A stretch of DNA of 26,837 bases from an uncultured Oscillospiraceae bacterium. GTDB lineage: Bacteria > Bacillota > Clostridia > Oscillospirales > Oscillospiraceae. Made by a program: the position numbers and the translations under genes. Shown here piece after piece: positions 1 through 6,756 of this stretch (the stretch's first letter is position 1; each line of letters begins with the position of its first letter). The notes beneath the pieces were generated by a model that had not been told where the DNA came from, searched no databases, and saw only the letters and a program-made list of their open reading frames with translations. The DNA lies in NCBI GenBank assembly GCA_948616425.1, contig CAPGBJ010000033.1, forward strand, positions 1 to 26,837, read 5' to 3'.

Positions 1-79
1 CGCCACTGTGCATAGTTCCATTTTTCAAACGGCGCCTAGTTGACGCGATGAAATAAATTTTGGTAGAGCAGGAGGCCGC

Positions 80-793
80 ATGGGACTGTTTAACATCTAT
101 GGCCTGCTTGGCCTGTTTGGAAAGAGTGCAAAAGAACGCCGTGCAGAAGAATCCCGCCGCCGTGCGCAGGAGGAAGATTTGGAGATTTACTCCGGGATGC
201 GGGTAGAGGTCACCTCTGACGATGGCCGGATGTTTCTCACGGCTAAGCTTCTTGACTTGCGGGGGGACAGAGCACAACTTCAACCCCAGACCGAAGGCAA
301 CCTGCTGGCAGGAACTGAGGAACCAATCCCTGTGACCCTTCGGGGATACAGCAGCAAGGATGGGAAGGCCGTAGTCATAGAGGGCACAATACGTCCTGGA
401 CCCAGTGGTGTCTGGCAGGCAGAGCGACTGGTCCTAATTAAACGGAGCAATGACCGCGCCTTCTTCCGGGTGGACACCAGTATTGATGCAGGGATCACCC
501 CTATGGGGAGCTTCAGTGTGGAGGAGGAGACCTGCAAGCTCTTGAATATCAGTGTAGGCGGGGCCTGCGTCGGGACGAAGCAGCGTTATAATGTAGGGGA
601 TAAATTTATTCTTCGTGTGAAGCTGCTTCCAGATTTGGAGCCCTCTCTAATGTTTTGTCAGATATTGCGCATTATTGAGCGCAAACATGACTATTTTGAG
701 TATGGCTGCCGTTTCCTCCGACTGAGTACCTCGGATGAGGAGCGCATTTTGCAGATTATTTTTGATTTGCAGCGCAAAAGGCGCCAGGTTTGA
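80..793 (+). CDS. PilZ-domain protein, YcgR/flagellar-brake-like
   Basis: A 237-residue cytoplasmic protein with no membrane segment. The C-terminal half carries the two c-di-GMP-binding signatures of PilZ domains: an RxxxR motif (Arg126 and Arg130, in RAFFR) and an NxSxxG motif (Asn156, Ser158, Gly161). The region at about residues 35-115 is a beta-rich stretch that fits the YcgR N-terminal (PilZN-like) domain, so the two-domain layout matches YcgR/YpfA-type proteins, which bind c-di-GMP and slow the flagellar motor or alter surface behaviour. Residues 15-33 are a charged Arg/Glu-rich helix. The ATG is preceded by a good AGGAGG site seven bases upstream. A terminator follows, so the gene is a single unit or the last of an operon starting outside the window. 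No flagellar gene is visible here, so the motor target is inferred from family. Confidence 0.85.
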   Translation: MGLFNIYGLLGLFGKSAKERRAEESRRRAQEEDLEIYSGMRVEVTSDDGRMFLTAKLLDLRGDRAQLQPQTEGNLLAGTEEPIPVTLRGYSSKDGKAVVIEGTIRPGPSGVWQAERLVLIKRSNDRAFFRVDTSIDAGITPMGSFSVEEETCKLLNISVGGACVGTKQRYNVGDKFILRVKLLPDLEPSLMFCQILRIIERKHDYFEYGCRFLRLSTSDEERILQIIFDLQRKRRQV

Positions 794-849
794 CGGTTGA
801 ACAGATAGAATATCCAGCGTGGTAACAGGCGTAAAAATGAATAGCAAGA

Positions 850-894
850 GAGTCGGGCTGACCAATTTAAGGTGGACAGCCCGGCTCTTTTTTT
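850..894 (+). terminator. Intrinsic terminator after the PilZ gene
   Basis: An 11-bp stem (850-860 with 877-887, one G-T pair) is followed directly by seven T residues (888-894). This ends the PilZ transcript and separates it from the sporulation genes. Confidence 0.85.
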
Positions 895-1023
895 GGATAA
901 GGAAACTTGTTCGTTCACGTTTTACCAGAAAATTTTTGCTTCGCTATTCTGACCCACACAAATGTGTAACAGAGGGAGAGGTACGCATTTCAGCATAATT
1001 CCTCCAAAAATCCTATCAAAAAT

Positions 1024-1056
1024 TTGACTGCTTTTTCCCTGTCAGGCTCCTATAAT
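1024..1056 (+). promoter_or_regulatory. Putative spoIIG promoter with wide spacing
   Basis: TTGACT (1024-1029) and a perfect TATAAT (1051-1056) are separated by 21 bp rather than 17. In Bacillus subtilis the spoIIG promoter is known for a similarly over-long spacer (22 bp) and for needing phosphorylated Spo0A with the housekeeping sigma factor. The predicted start lies about 230 bases before spoIIGA. I did not find a clean Spo0A box (TGTCGAA); the nearest match is weak (5 of 7, minus strand, near 950). The rest of the gene-free interval 895-1290 holds no convincing ORF. Confidence 0.55.
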
Positions 1057-1097
1057 AGGACGTGTTGTAAGGACAGCCCTGTAATATCTTAAACGGA

Positions 1098-1214
1098 GTT
1101 GAAAAGTGCAAACGCACTTTTCAATGTGCGGCCCGCTGGCCCGCAAATCGTGTCTCAAAACATGTAAGGCTAAGGCCGTATTTGCGGTTTGCTGCGGCCA
1201 ATAGTCGCCGCAGG
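1098..1214 (+). other. Structured untranslated leader / possible intergenic repeat element
   Basis: Inside the leader of spoIIGA there are successive inverted repeats: an 11-bp perfect hairpin with an AAAC loop (1099-1109 with 1114-1124), an 8-bp long-range pairing (1141-1148 with 1180-1187) enclosing a small GGC/GCC hairpin (1168-1177), and a 7-bp hairpin (1192-1198 with 1207-1213). No U-tract follows any of them, so these are not ordinary terminators. It could be a structured RNA controlling spoIIGA, or a palindromic intergenic repeat of the genome; a single window cannot tell them apart. Confidence 0.5.
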
Positions 1215-1290
1215 GTTCCGAAAGATCAACTTGATTTTTTTGAGTACACTTGCCTGTAGCTGTGGTGTTTTATGAAGGGAGGGGACAGCT

Positions 1291-2160
1291 GTGACGGTCA
1301 TCTATGTCGATACACTGTTTCTTCTCAATGCGCTGGTGGATTACCTGCTCCTTTTGGCTGCTGCCCGGCTGGCGGGGGAACCCCTGCGGCGCTGGCGATT
1401 TGGGCTGGGTGCAGCATTGGGTGGTCTATACGCGGTCGCCATTTTTTTGCCGGGGCTGTCCTTTTTGGCCCATCCATTGTGCCGCTTAGCCTCTGCGGCC
1501 CTGATGCTGCTGCTCTCCTATGGAGGTAGCCGGCGTCTGCTCCGCCAGGGAATTCTTTTTGTGCTGTTGACCTGTGCTTTTGGAGGTGGTGTAATTGCCA
1601 TTGGTCTGCTGGGGGGAACAGGACTGACCTTAGGGAATGGGGTGTTCTATTCTGTCCTAGATTTAAAAGTTGTGCTGCTGTCAGCAGCGGTGTGTTACGG
1701 AGTGCTGACACTGGTATTTCAACGGTTAGGAAAGCACAGCTTTGCAGCTGGAGAACTGGTGTCGGCTAAGGTGCGTATAGGGGATAGGTCGGCCAGCTTC
1801 ACAGCTTTGGTAGACACAGGGAATACCCTCTCCGATCCGGCCACTGGCCGGCCTGTCATGGTGGCGGAGGGGGAGCGGGCTGCCCTTCTCTTTCCCAAAG
1901 AGCGTCGCCCGCTTCTGTCCGATCTGCAAGATCCTACCTTGGGGCTGACCCGGCTGGGGACAGGGGAGTGGCGTGCCCGCTTCCGCCTGCTGCCCTTTCG
2001 GAGCGTGGGGGTGGACCGGGGACTGCTGCTGGCGGTACGCGTGGATGATCTGGAATTGGACGGACGGAGAAGAGGTCCAGTGCTGGTGGCGCTGTCCCCC
2101 ACACCGGTGTCTGACGGGGGTGGGTATCAGGCCCTGGTGGGACCGATGGACAGGGGGTAG
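1291..2160 (+). CDS. spoIIGA: Sporulation sigma-E processing peptidase SpoIIGA
   Basis: This is the membrane aspartic protease that removes the pro-sequence of sigma-E in the mother cell after a forespore signal (SpoIIR). The 289-residue length fits the family. The N-terminal half (about residues 5-145) is a string of roughly five hydrophobic membrane segments, and the C-terminal cytoplasmic half contains the catalytic aspartate in ALVDTGNTL (Asp175-Thr176-Gly177), the retropepsin-like signature. The start is a GTG with AGGGAGGGG upstream; the N-terminal residues closely resemble those of other SpoIIGA proteins. The gene for its substrate, sigE, follows 57 bases later on the same transcript, the classical arrangement in endospore formers. 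sigG, which often follows in Bacilli and many Clostridia, is not next here. Confidence 0.95.
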   Translation: MTVIYVDTLFLLNALVDYLLLLAAARLAGEPLRRWRFGLGAALGGLYAVAIFLPGLSFLAHPLCRLASAALMLLLSYGGSRRLLRQGILFVLLTCAFGGGVIAIGLLGGTGLTLGNGVFYSVLDLKVVLLSAAVCYGVLTLVFQRLGKHSFAAGELVSAKVRIGDRSASFTALVDTGNTLSDPATGRPVMVAEGERAALLFPKERRPLLSDLQDPTLGLTRLGTGEWRARFRLLPFRSVGVDRGLLLAVRVDDLELDGRRRGPVLVALSPTPVSDGGGYQALVGPMDRG

Positions 2161-2217
2161 GGCTGCAATTTTATGGGCAGCTGCAGTGTCATGGTATCAT
2201 ATTTAGAGGTGGTTATC

Positions 2218-2940
2218 TTGAAGAAGGTTTACACAAATTTAAAGGAGCGGATTGCCACACTCCTGACCCGGCTGGGGTTGGTGCTGCCGGGAAAGATTAT
2301 GTACATCGGCGGCAGCGACACCCTGCCTGCCCCACTGAGGAGGGAGGAAGAGAGTGAGCTTATTACGCGGCTGACGCAGGGGGACGTCCAGGCCCGCAAT
2401 TTGCTGATTGAGCACAACCTGCGCCTGGTGGCCTACATCGCCCGGCGGTTTGAGAACACCGGTATCCATATTGAGGACCTGATCTCCATCGGCACCATCG
2501 GCCTAATCAAGGCGGTAGGTACTTATCAGCCGGCCAAAGCGATCAAACTGGCCACCTATGCCAGTCGGTGCATTGAAAACGAAATCCTGATGTATCTGCG
2601 CAAAACTGCCAATCAGAAGACAGAACTCTCTTTCGATGAGCCGCTGAACACTGATTGGGATGGCAATGAGTTGTTGCTGTCTGACATTTTGGGCACAGAC
2701 GAGGATCTGGTGGTACAGCCTTTGGAGGCGGACGTGGACCGTCAGCTTCTCCGGCAGGCCATGGATCGGTTGGACCAAAGGGAACGGCATATCATCACAC
2801 TGCGCTTTGGCTTGGACGGCCGGAGGGAGTGTACGCAAAAAGAGGTGGCCGACCAACTGGGGATATCTCAGTCCTATATCTCTAGACTGGAGAAGCGAAT
2901 TATTGCAAGGCTGAAAAAAGAAATAGTAAAAATGATGTAG
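2218..2940 (+). CDS. sigE: RNA polymerase sporulation sigma factor SigE (pro-sigma-E)
   Basis: Mother-cell-specific sigma factor made as an inactive precursor and cleaved by SpoIIGA. I place the start at a TTG (2218): AGAGGTGG lies five bases upstream, and this gives a 240-residue protein, the usual length, beginning MKKVYTN like known SigE proteins. An upstream in-frame ATG (2173) would add 15 residues with no homology. Residues 1 to about 28 are the pro-sequence; the conserved YIGGS at 29-33 marks the mature N-terminus. Sigma region 2 (about 58-125) includes the core-binding and -10 recognition helices, with the ISIGTIGLIKAV stretch. Region 4 (about 186-236) has the helix-turn-helix ending in QSYISRLEKRI. 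A strong hairpin follows the stop codon. Confidence 0.95.
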   Translation: MKKVYTNLKERIATLLTRLGLVLPGKIMYIGGSDTLPAPLRREEESELITRLTQGDVQARNLLIEHNLRLVAYIARRFENTGIHIEDLISIGTIGLIKAVGTYQPAKAIKLATYASRCIENEILMYLRKTANQKTELSFDEPLNTDWDGNELLLSDILGTDEDLVVQPLEADVDRQLLRQAMDRLDQRERHIITLRFGLDGRRECTQKEVADQLGISQSYISRLEKRIIARLKKEIVKMM

Positions 2941-2969
2941 GGGCGATTTGTAAGTGGGAATATGTTTCA

Positions 2970-3010
2970 CAGTGAGGCCTTTTGCCGCCAGGCAAAAGGC
3001 CTCACTGTTT
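2970..3010 (+). terminator. Long hairpin terminator after sigE
   Basis: A perfect 17-bp stem (2970-2986 with 2991-3007) with a GCCA loop is followed by only three T residues. The stem is strong but the U-tract is short, so termination may be incomplete or bidirectional. Confidence 0.7.
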
Positions 3011-3070
3011 AAACTCCAGACATCTATAAGAGGTGTCCCCTGTTTTTATTGGGATCTGAAAGAAAACAAA

Positions 3071-3099
3071 TTGACAGCTGGAGCGGGATAGGGTAAACT
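3071..3099 (+). promoter_or_regulatory. Promoter of rex
   Basis: A consensus TTGACA (3071-3076) lies exactly 17 bp from TAAACT (3094-3099), giving a start about 25 bases before the rex GTG. This looks like a housekeeping sigma-A promoter. I saw no clear Rex operator overlapping it. Confidence 0.7.
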
Positions 3100-3132
3100 A
3101 GACGAGTACAGATCAGAAACGGAGCGATCCCA

Positions 3133-3789
3133 GTGAAACGAAATGCAAAAGTCTCTACAGCGGTCATCCGCCGACTGCCCCGGTATTACCGTCATCTGTC
3201 TGAGCTCCAGGAGTCTGGAGTGGTGCGTATCTCTTCCAGTGCTCTGGGAAAGTCCATGGGGCTGACAGCTTCACAGATTCGTCAGGATCTGTTCTGCTTC
3301 GGCGGATTTGGCCAGCAGGGCTATGGCTATAAAGTGGAGATGTTAAAGGAGGAGATCGGCGAAATTTTGGGGATCAGCCGGGGGCATACTCTGGTGGTCT
3401 TAGGCACCGGCAACCTGGGCCGGGCCATCATCCAAAACTTTCGCTTTTCCAGCAACGGGTTTCAGCTGCTGGCTGCCTTTGATATTAATCCCGCGGTGGT
3501 GGGCACCAAAATCGCGGGAGTGTCTGTCTACCATGCTGATGAATTGGAGGGGTTTATTGCTGTCCACAGTGTGGATGTGGGGCTGTTGACGGTCCCGATT
3601 GCCGCTGCGCAGTGGATGGGGGACCGGCTGGCCAATGCCGGCGTAAAGGGCATTTGGAATTTTACGAATTGTGAGATTACCTGCCCAAGGGAGGACGTGG
3701 TGGTGGAGTCCGTCCACTTTTCTGACAGTTTACTCACCCTGAGCTACCTGATCTCCCAGCGGGAGGAACCCAAGGAGGATAATAGATGA
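3133..3789 (+). CDS. rex: Redox-sensing transcriptional repressor Rex
   Basis: A 218-residue dimeric repressor that binds DNA when NADH/NAD+ is low and lets go when NADH binds. It commonly controls fermentation and electron-transfer genes. The N-terminal winged helix (about 8-80) contains the family's typical RLPRYYRHL and SQIRQDL stretches. The Rossmann domain follows with the dinucleotide motif GTGNLGRA (91-98) and the FDINP end of the second strand (116-120). Start is a GTG with GGAG eight bases upstream; a good promoter precedes it. The stop codon overlaps the ATG of the next gene by four bases (ATGA), so both are translated together. Rnf, encoded 1.7 kb downstream, is a plausible target by physiology, but I could not find a Rex box in front of it. 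Confidence 0.95.
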   Translation: MKRNAKVSTAVIRRLPRYYRHLSELQESGVVRISSSALGKSMGLTASQIRQDLFCFGGFGQQGYGYKVEMLKEEIGEILGISRGHTLVVLGTGNLGRAIIQNFRFSSNGFQLLAAFDINPAVVGTKIAGVSVYHADELEGFIAVHSVDVGLLTVPIAAAQWMGDRLANAGVKGIWNFTNCEITCPREDVVVESVHFSDSLLTLSYLISQREEPKEDNR

Positions 3790-4871
3790 AAAAGTATCTG
3801 CGCCCCTTGGGGGCGGCACTGGCGCTGGCGCTGTTAGCGGTGGGGGCACGCGCGGCCACGGCAGGGGACAGTTTGATTTCTTTGAGTTATCTGCAGAGCA
3901 CTTTTTTTCCCAAGGCGGCACAGGCTGGGGAGGAAGCGGCCAACAAGGCTTTGCAAAAGACTTATGACAGTGCGAAGGCCCAGTTGGACGCAGTCCATGG
4001 CGGTTCTGCAGGCAGTACGAGCCTGGGAAATTACAGCGGCACTTTAGGGCAGCGCCAGTGGTCAGACGGCCAGACCATCACGCTGCCCACTGGAGACAGC
4101 TTTCTGATGATAGAGGGCTTTGTAGACCTCAGCCACACCGGGGTGGTGGTGGATACTACGGATGGGACAGAGGTCCCCACGGGGGGGCAGCTCACGGCCA
4201 ATCATCGCTATCTGGTGGGGGAGGATACCACCGCTGTGCTTACAGTCCGCTCTGGGCTGGCTGCCCTCGGCCTTCAGGGGAGTTATTCCCTGTCTGACGG
4301 TAAGGACGTACATACCCCTTTCTATGATGTCAGTCAGCAGCATTGGTTTTATGAACCGGTAAACTATGTCTATCAACGAGGGCTGTTTTCTGGGGTAAAC
4401 GCCAACCACTTTTCTCCTGGATCTTCGATGAACCGTGCTATGCTGATGGTCGTGTTGTACAGTATGGCGGGAAACCCAGCGCAGACGCAGAAAAGTCCTT
4501 TTGCCGACGTTCCGGACGGCAGCTGGTTCACCAGCGCCGTGATCTGGGGGGCGGGACAGGGGATTGCCTCGGGAACAGGGAGCGGCTTTTCTCCCGGAGG
4601 AAAGGTCACTCGGGAACAGACGGTGCTGATGCTTTATAACTATGCTTCCCGCTATCTGGGCAGGAACATGGCGGCTGGCGTTGACCTGTCGGCCTATGGG
4701 GATGCAGATAAGGTCAGCCCCTGGGCCCGGGAGGCGATGTCCTGGGCAGTTGGCCAGGGAATTCTCAGCGGTGTCAATCGGGGGGGCGTACTGTGTGTCG
4801 ACCCCCAGCGGGGGGCCTCCCGGGCAGAGATGGCTACCATGCTGCGGGTCTTTTGTGAGAAAATTTTATAA
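3786..4871 (+). CDS. Secreted S-layer homology (SLH) domain protein
   Basis: A 361-residue exported protein. Residues 1-24 are a signal peptide (charged start, Ala/Leu core, ARA cleavage site). Residues about 28-75 form a predicted helical stretch, 80-170 a beta-rich region of unknown role, and the C-terminal half holds three SLH domains: about 178-228 (PFYDV start, then the central FSPGSSMNRA), 238-290 (PFADV, FSPGGKVTREQ) and 302-357 (AYGDADKVSPWA, GASRAEM). SLH domains anchor proteins to pyruvylated secondary cell-wall polymer, so this is probably a wall-bound surface protein. It is translationally coupled to rex through a four-base overlap, an unusual partner for a redox regulator. The function of the N-terminal part is not recognisable. 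Confidence 0.85.
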   Translation: MKKYLRPLGAALALALLAVGARAATAGDSLISLSYLQSTFFPKAAQAGEEAANKALQKTYDSAKAQLDAVHGGSAGSTSLGNYSGTLGQRQWSDGQTITLPTGDSFLMIEGFVDLSHTGVVVDTTDGTEVPTGGQLTANHRYLVGEDTTAVLTVRSGLAALGLQGSYSLSDGKDVHTPFYDVSQQHWFYEPVNYVYQRGLFSGVNANHFSPGSSMNRAMLMVVLYSMAGNPAQTQKSPFADVPDGSWFTSAVIWGAGQGIASGTGSGFSPGGKVTREQTVLMLYNYASRYLGRNMAAGVDLSAYGDADKVSPWAREAMSWAVGQGILSGVNRGGVLCVDPQRGASRAEMATMLRVFCEKIL

Positions 4872-4879
4872 AGGAGAGA

Positions 4880-4907
4880 ACCCATCTGCCTTCTGTGCCA
4901 TATGATA
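4880..4907 (+). promoter_or_regulatory. Putative SigK-type (late mother-cell) promoter
   Basis: AC at 4880-4881, a 17-bp spacer, then CATATGATA at 4899-4907. This fits the sigma-K consensus AC-N16/17-CATAnnnTA exactly. It lies 58 bases before the start of the cysteine-rich microprotein gene. The consensus is short, so chance cannot be excluded, but the gene behind it looks like a spore-layer protein. Confidence 0.5.
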
Positions 4908-4964
4908 GAAATGAGAGCGGCAGACAGCCCTCTTAAGACTTTCATAATTCAGGAGGTACTCATT

Positions 4965-5111
4965 ATGGGGTGCTGCAATAACAGCTGGGGCGGCAGTAGC
5001 TGCCTGTGGATCATCATCCTTATCATCATCCTGTTCGGCTGCGGCGGCTGGAATGGCAACAATTGCTGCTGCAATAACAACTGTGGCTGCAACAACGGCT
5101 GCGGCTGCTGA
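4965..5111 (+). CDS. Cysteine/asparagine-rich single-span microprotein (possible spore-layer protein)
   Basis: A 48-residue protein. The start is the ATG with a perfect AGGAGG eight bases upstream, not the earlier in-frame ATG at 4902, which has no such site. It has three parts: a short Cys/Asn/Ser/Gly head (1-13), a very hydrophobic stretch rich in isoleucine (14-25) that could be a short membrane segment, and a Gly/Asn/Cys tail (26-48). It contains eleven cysteines (3, 4, 13, 26, 34, 35, 36, 40, 42, 46, 48). Small Cys-rich proteins of this style occur in clostridial spore coats and resemble the layout of YjcZ-type sporulation microproteins. I do not recognise a named family. A SigK-like promoter upstream and its own terminator make it a single-gene unit. 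The spore role is inference. Confidence 0.75.
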   Translation: MGCCNNSWGGSSCLWIIILIIILFGCGGWNGNNCCCNNNCGCNNGCGC

Positions 5112-5130
5112 TCAATCTCGGATGGAATCA

Positions 5131-5162
5131 GGGCGTGGAGGCAAAAACCTCCACGCCCTTTC
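5131..5162 (+). terminator. Intrinsic terminator after the microprotein gene
   Basis: An 11-bp perfect GC-rich stem (5131-5141 with 5148-5158), a CAAAAA loop and a T-rich tail. It isolates the microprotein gene from the rnf operon. Confidence 0.85.
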
Positions 5163-5220
5163 CTCTATTTTTTTGGTAAAAAAATTTTGGCGAAAAGGGG
5201 AGGATGCGGCCCAAAATCTC

Positions 5221-5249
5221 TTGCAATCTCCCCAGAACTGGTGTATTAT
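5221..5249 (+). promoter_or_regulatory. Putative promoter of the rnf operon
   Basis: TTGCAA (5221-5226), a 17-bp spacer and TATTAT (5244-5249, five of six consensus bases). The transcript would begin near 5256 and carry an untranslated leader of about 190 bases before rnfC. Confidence 0.6.
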
Positions 5250-5270
5250 ATTGGTCACCAGCAAGACCGA

Positions 5271-5391
5271 CGGCTCTCCAAGGGAAAAAGAGAGAGCCGG
5301 CGGGTTTTGTCGTGTGTCCGGAACGGACGGACACATAGGGCGTACTGGCTCAGGAGAGGGCAAGCAGCTGTCTATTCTCAACGTTTGAGAG
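5271..5391 (+). other. Hairpin-rich untranslated leader of rnf
   Basis: The leader holds three hairpins in a row: an 8-bp stem with a 13-base loop (5271-5278 with 5292-5299) followed within a few bases by a run of four T; an 8-bp stem with a 7-base loop (5313-5320 with 5328-5335); and a small stem TCTCAA/TTGAGA near 5376-5390. The first resembles a weak terminator or attenuator. I cannot match the set to a known riboswitch class. Confidence 0.45.
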
Positions 5392-5448
5392 AAGCAAAAG
5401 AGACGGGTACGCCGTTCCAAAGCAGTTATAGGGAGGTCGAAAACTTAA

Positions 5449-6756
5449 ATGAGCAAATTTCTCAAACGGTCTGCGCAAGGGGCGCAGGTTCCCCATGAAA
5501 AGCGGACTTCCAATCTGGAAACCGTAAAGATGCCGCTGCCCTCCAGAATTGTGCTGTCCATGGGCCAGCATATCGGTGCCCCCGCTGCCCCCGCAGTGGC
5601 AAAGGGCGATCAAGTCTTTGTGGGCACTGTGGTGGGAAAAGCTGGCGGATTTGTCTCCTCTGACATCCACTCCGGTGTCTCAGGCACGGTGGATAGTATC
5701 ATTACCATTACCGCCCCCAATGGCGCACCACAGACCGCTGTGGTCATCATCCCTGACAAGGAGCAAAAGGTGGACCCGGCTGTGGTGCCCCCAACTGTCA
5801 CCGATTTGAAATCCTTTCAAGATGCAGTCCGGGCCAGTGGATTGGTGGGCCTGGGCGGCGCTGGCTTTCCCACAGCGGTAAAGCTGTCCCCCAAGAACCT
5901 GGATGAGATCGACACTTTGGTCATTAACGGTGCCGAGTGCGAGCCCTATATTACTTCAGATAATCGCTGTTTTCTGGAGGATACCCAGTATATTATGGAC
6001 GGCATCCAGGCGGTGATGAAGTATTTGGAGATCCCCAAGTGCATCATCGGCATCGAGGCCAACAAGCCCGAGGCCATCGCTAAGATGAAGTCTGTGGCTT
6101 CCGCCGGCATTGAGGTGAAAGAGCTGCCCTGCCGCTACCCCCAGGGCGCTGAGAAGGTTCTGATTGAGAACTGTACCGGCCGGGAGGTCCCCTTCCCTGG
6201 TTTGCCCTCCGATGTTGGCGTAGTGGTGATGAACGTCACCTCTGTAGCCTTTGTGGGCAAGTACTTAGCGACTGGAATGCCTCTGACCACCAAGCGCCTT
6301 ACTGTGGACGGCGACATCGTCAAGGAGCCGAAAAATGTGGAGGTTATCATTGGGACTCCCGTCCAGGAGTTGATAGACTTTTGCGGCGGCTTCACCGAGG
6401 AACCGGGTAAGGTACTCTACGGCGGCCCCATGATGGGCAATTGCATTGCCGACCTGTCCCAGCCTATTTTGAAGAACAACAACGCGGTGTTGGCGTTTTC
6501 GCGCAAAGCCTCTGAATTGCCCAAGGCCACCAACTGCATCCACTGCGGCCGGTGCACCAACGCCTGCCCCCTGGGTCTGTCCGCTAAGGAGATCGTCCAG
6601 GCCTATAACGACGGCAATGTAGAGCTGCTCATCGAGCTCAATGCCGACCTGTGCATGAGCTGCGGCACCTGCTCCTTCGTCTGCCCGGCCAAGCGGCCTC
6701 TGGCCCCCTCCATCGCCCTGGCCAAGATCATGATGAAGAATGGAGGTAAGAAGTAA
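5449..6756 (+). CDS. rnfC: Ion-translocating oxidoreductase Rnf, subunit C
   Basis: Peripheral cytoplasmic subunit of the Rnf complex that takes electrons to or from NAD(H). The complex oxidises reduced ferredoxin, reduces NAD+ and exports Na+ or H+. At 435 residues it has the normal clostridial size. Visible motifs are the FMN/NADH-binding glycine loop GLGGAGFPT (134-142), NGAECEPY (160-167), a following SLBB-type region, and two C-terminal [4Fe-4S] ferredoxin motifs, Cys363/366/369/373 and Cys402/405/408/412. The ATG has GGAGG eleven bases upstream. First gene of an operon ordered C-D-G-E-A-B, as in other clostridia; its stop overlaps the rnfD start (TAATG). Confidence 0.96.
   Translation: MSKFLKRSAQGAQVPHEKRTSNLETVKMPLPSRIVLSMGQHIGAPAAPAVAKGDQVFVGTVVGKAGGFVSSDIHSGVSGTVDSIITITAPNGAPQTAVVIIPDKEQKVDPAVVPPTVTDLKSFQDAVRASGLVGLGGAGFPTAVKLSPKNLDEIDTLVINGAECEPYITSDNRCFLEDTQYIMDGIQAVMKYLEIPKCIIGIEANKPEAIAKMKSVASAGIEVKELPCRYPQGAEKVLIENCTGREVPFPGLPSDVGVVVMNVTSVAFVGKYLATGMPLTTKRLTVDGDIVKEPKNVEVIIGTPVQELIDFCGGFTEEPGKVLYGGPMMGNCIADLSQPILKNNNAVLAFSRKASELPKATNCIHCGRCTNACPLGLSAKEIVQAYNDGNVELLIELNADLCMSCGTCSFVCPAKRPLAPSIALAKIMMKNGGKK

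Noticed and set aside
1..79. TTGACG near 40 as a promoter of the PilZ gene
   Set aside because: No acceptable -10 lies 16-18 bp downstream, and the true promoter may be outside the window.
2173..2217. Upstream ATG for sigE
   Set aside because: It has no ribosome site and adds residues absent from SigE proteins; the TTG at 2218 has AGAGGTGG and gives the normal length.
5160..5220. Possible Rex operator upstream of rnf
   Set aside because: A/T-rich stretch without the two TTGT(T/G)AA half-sites in inverted orientation.
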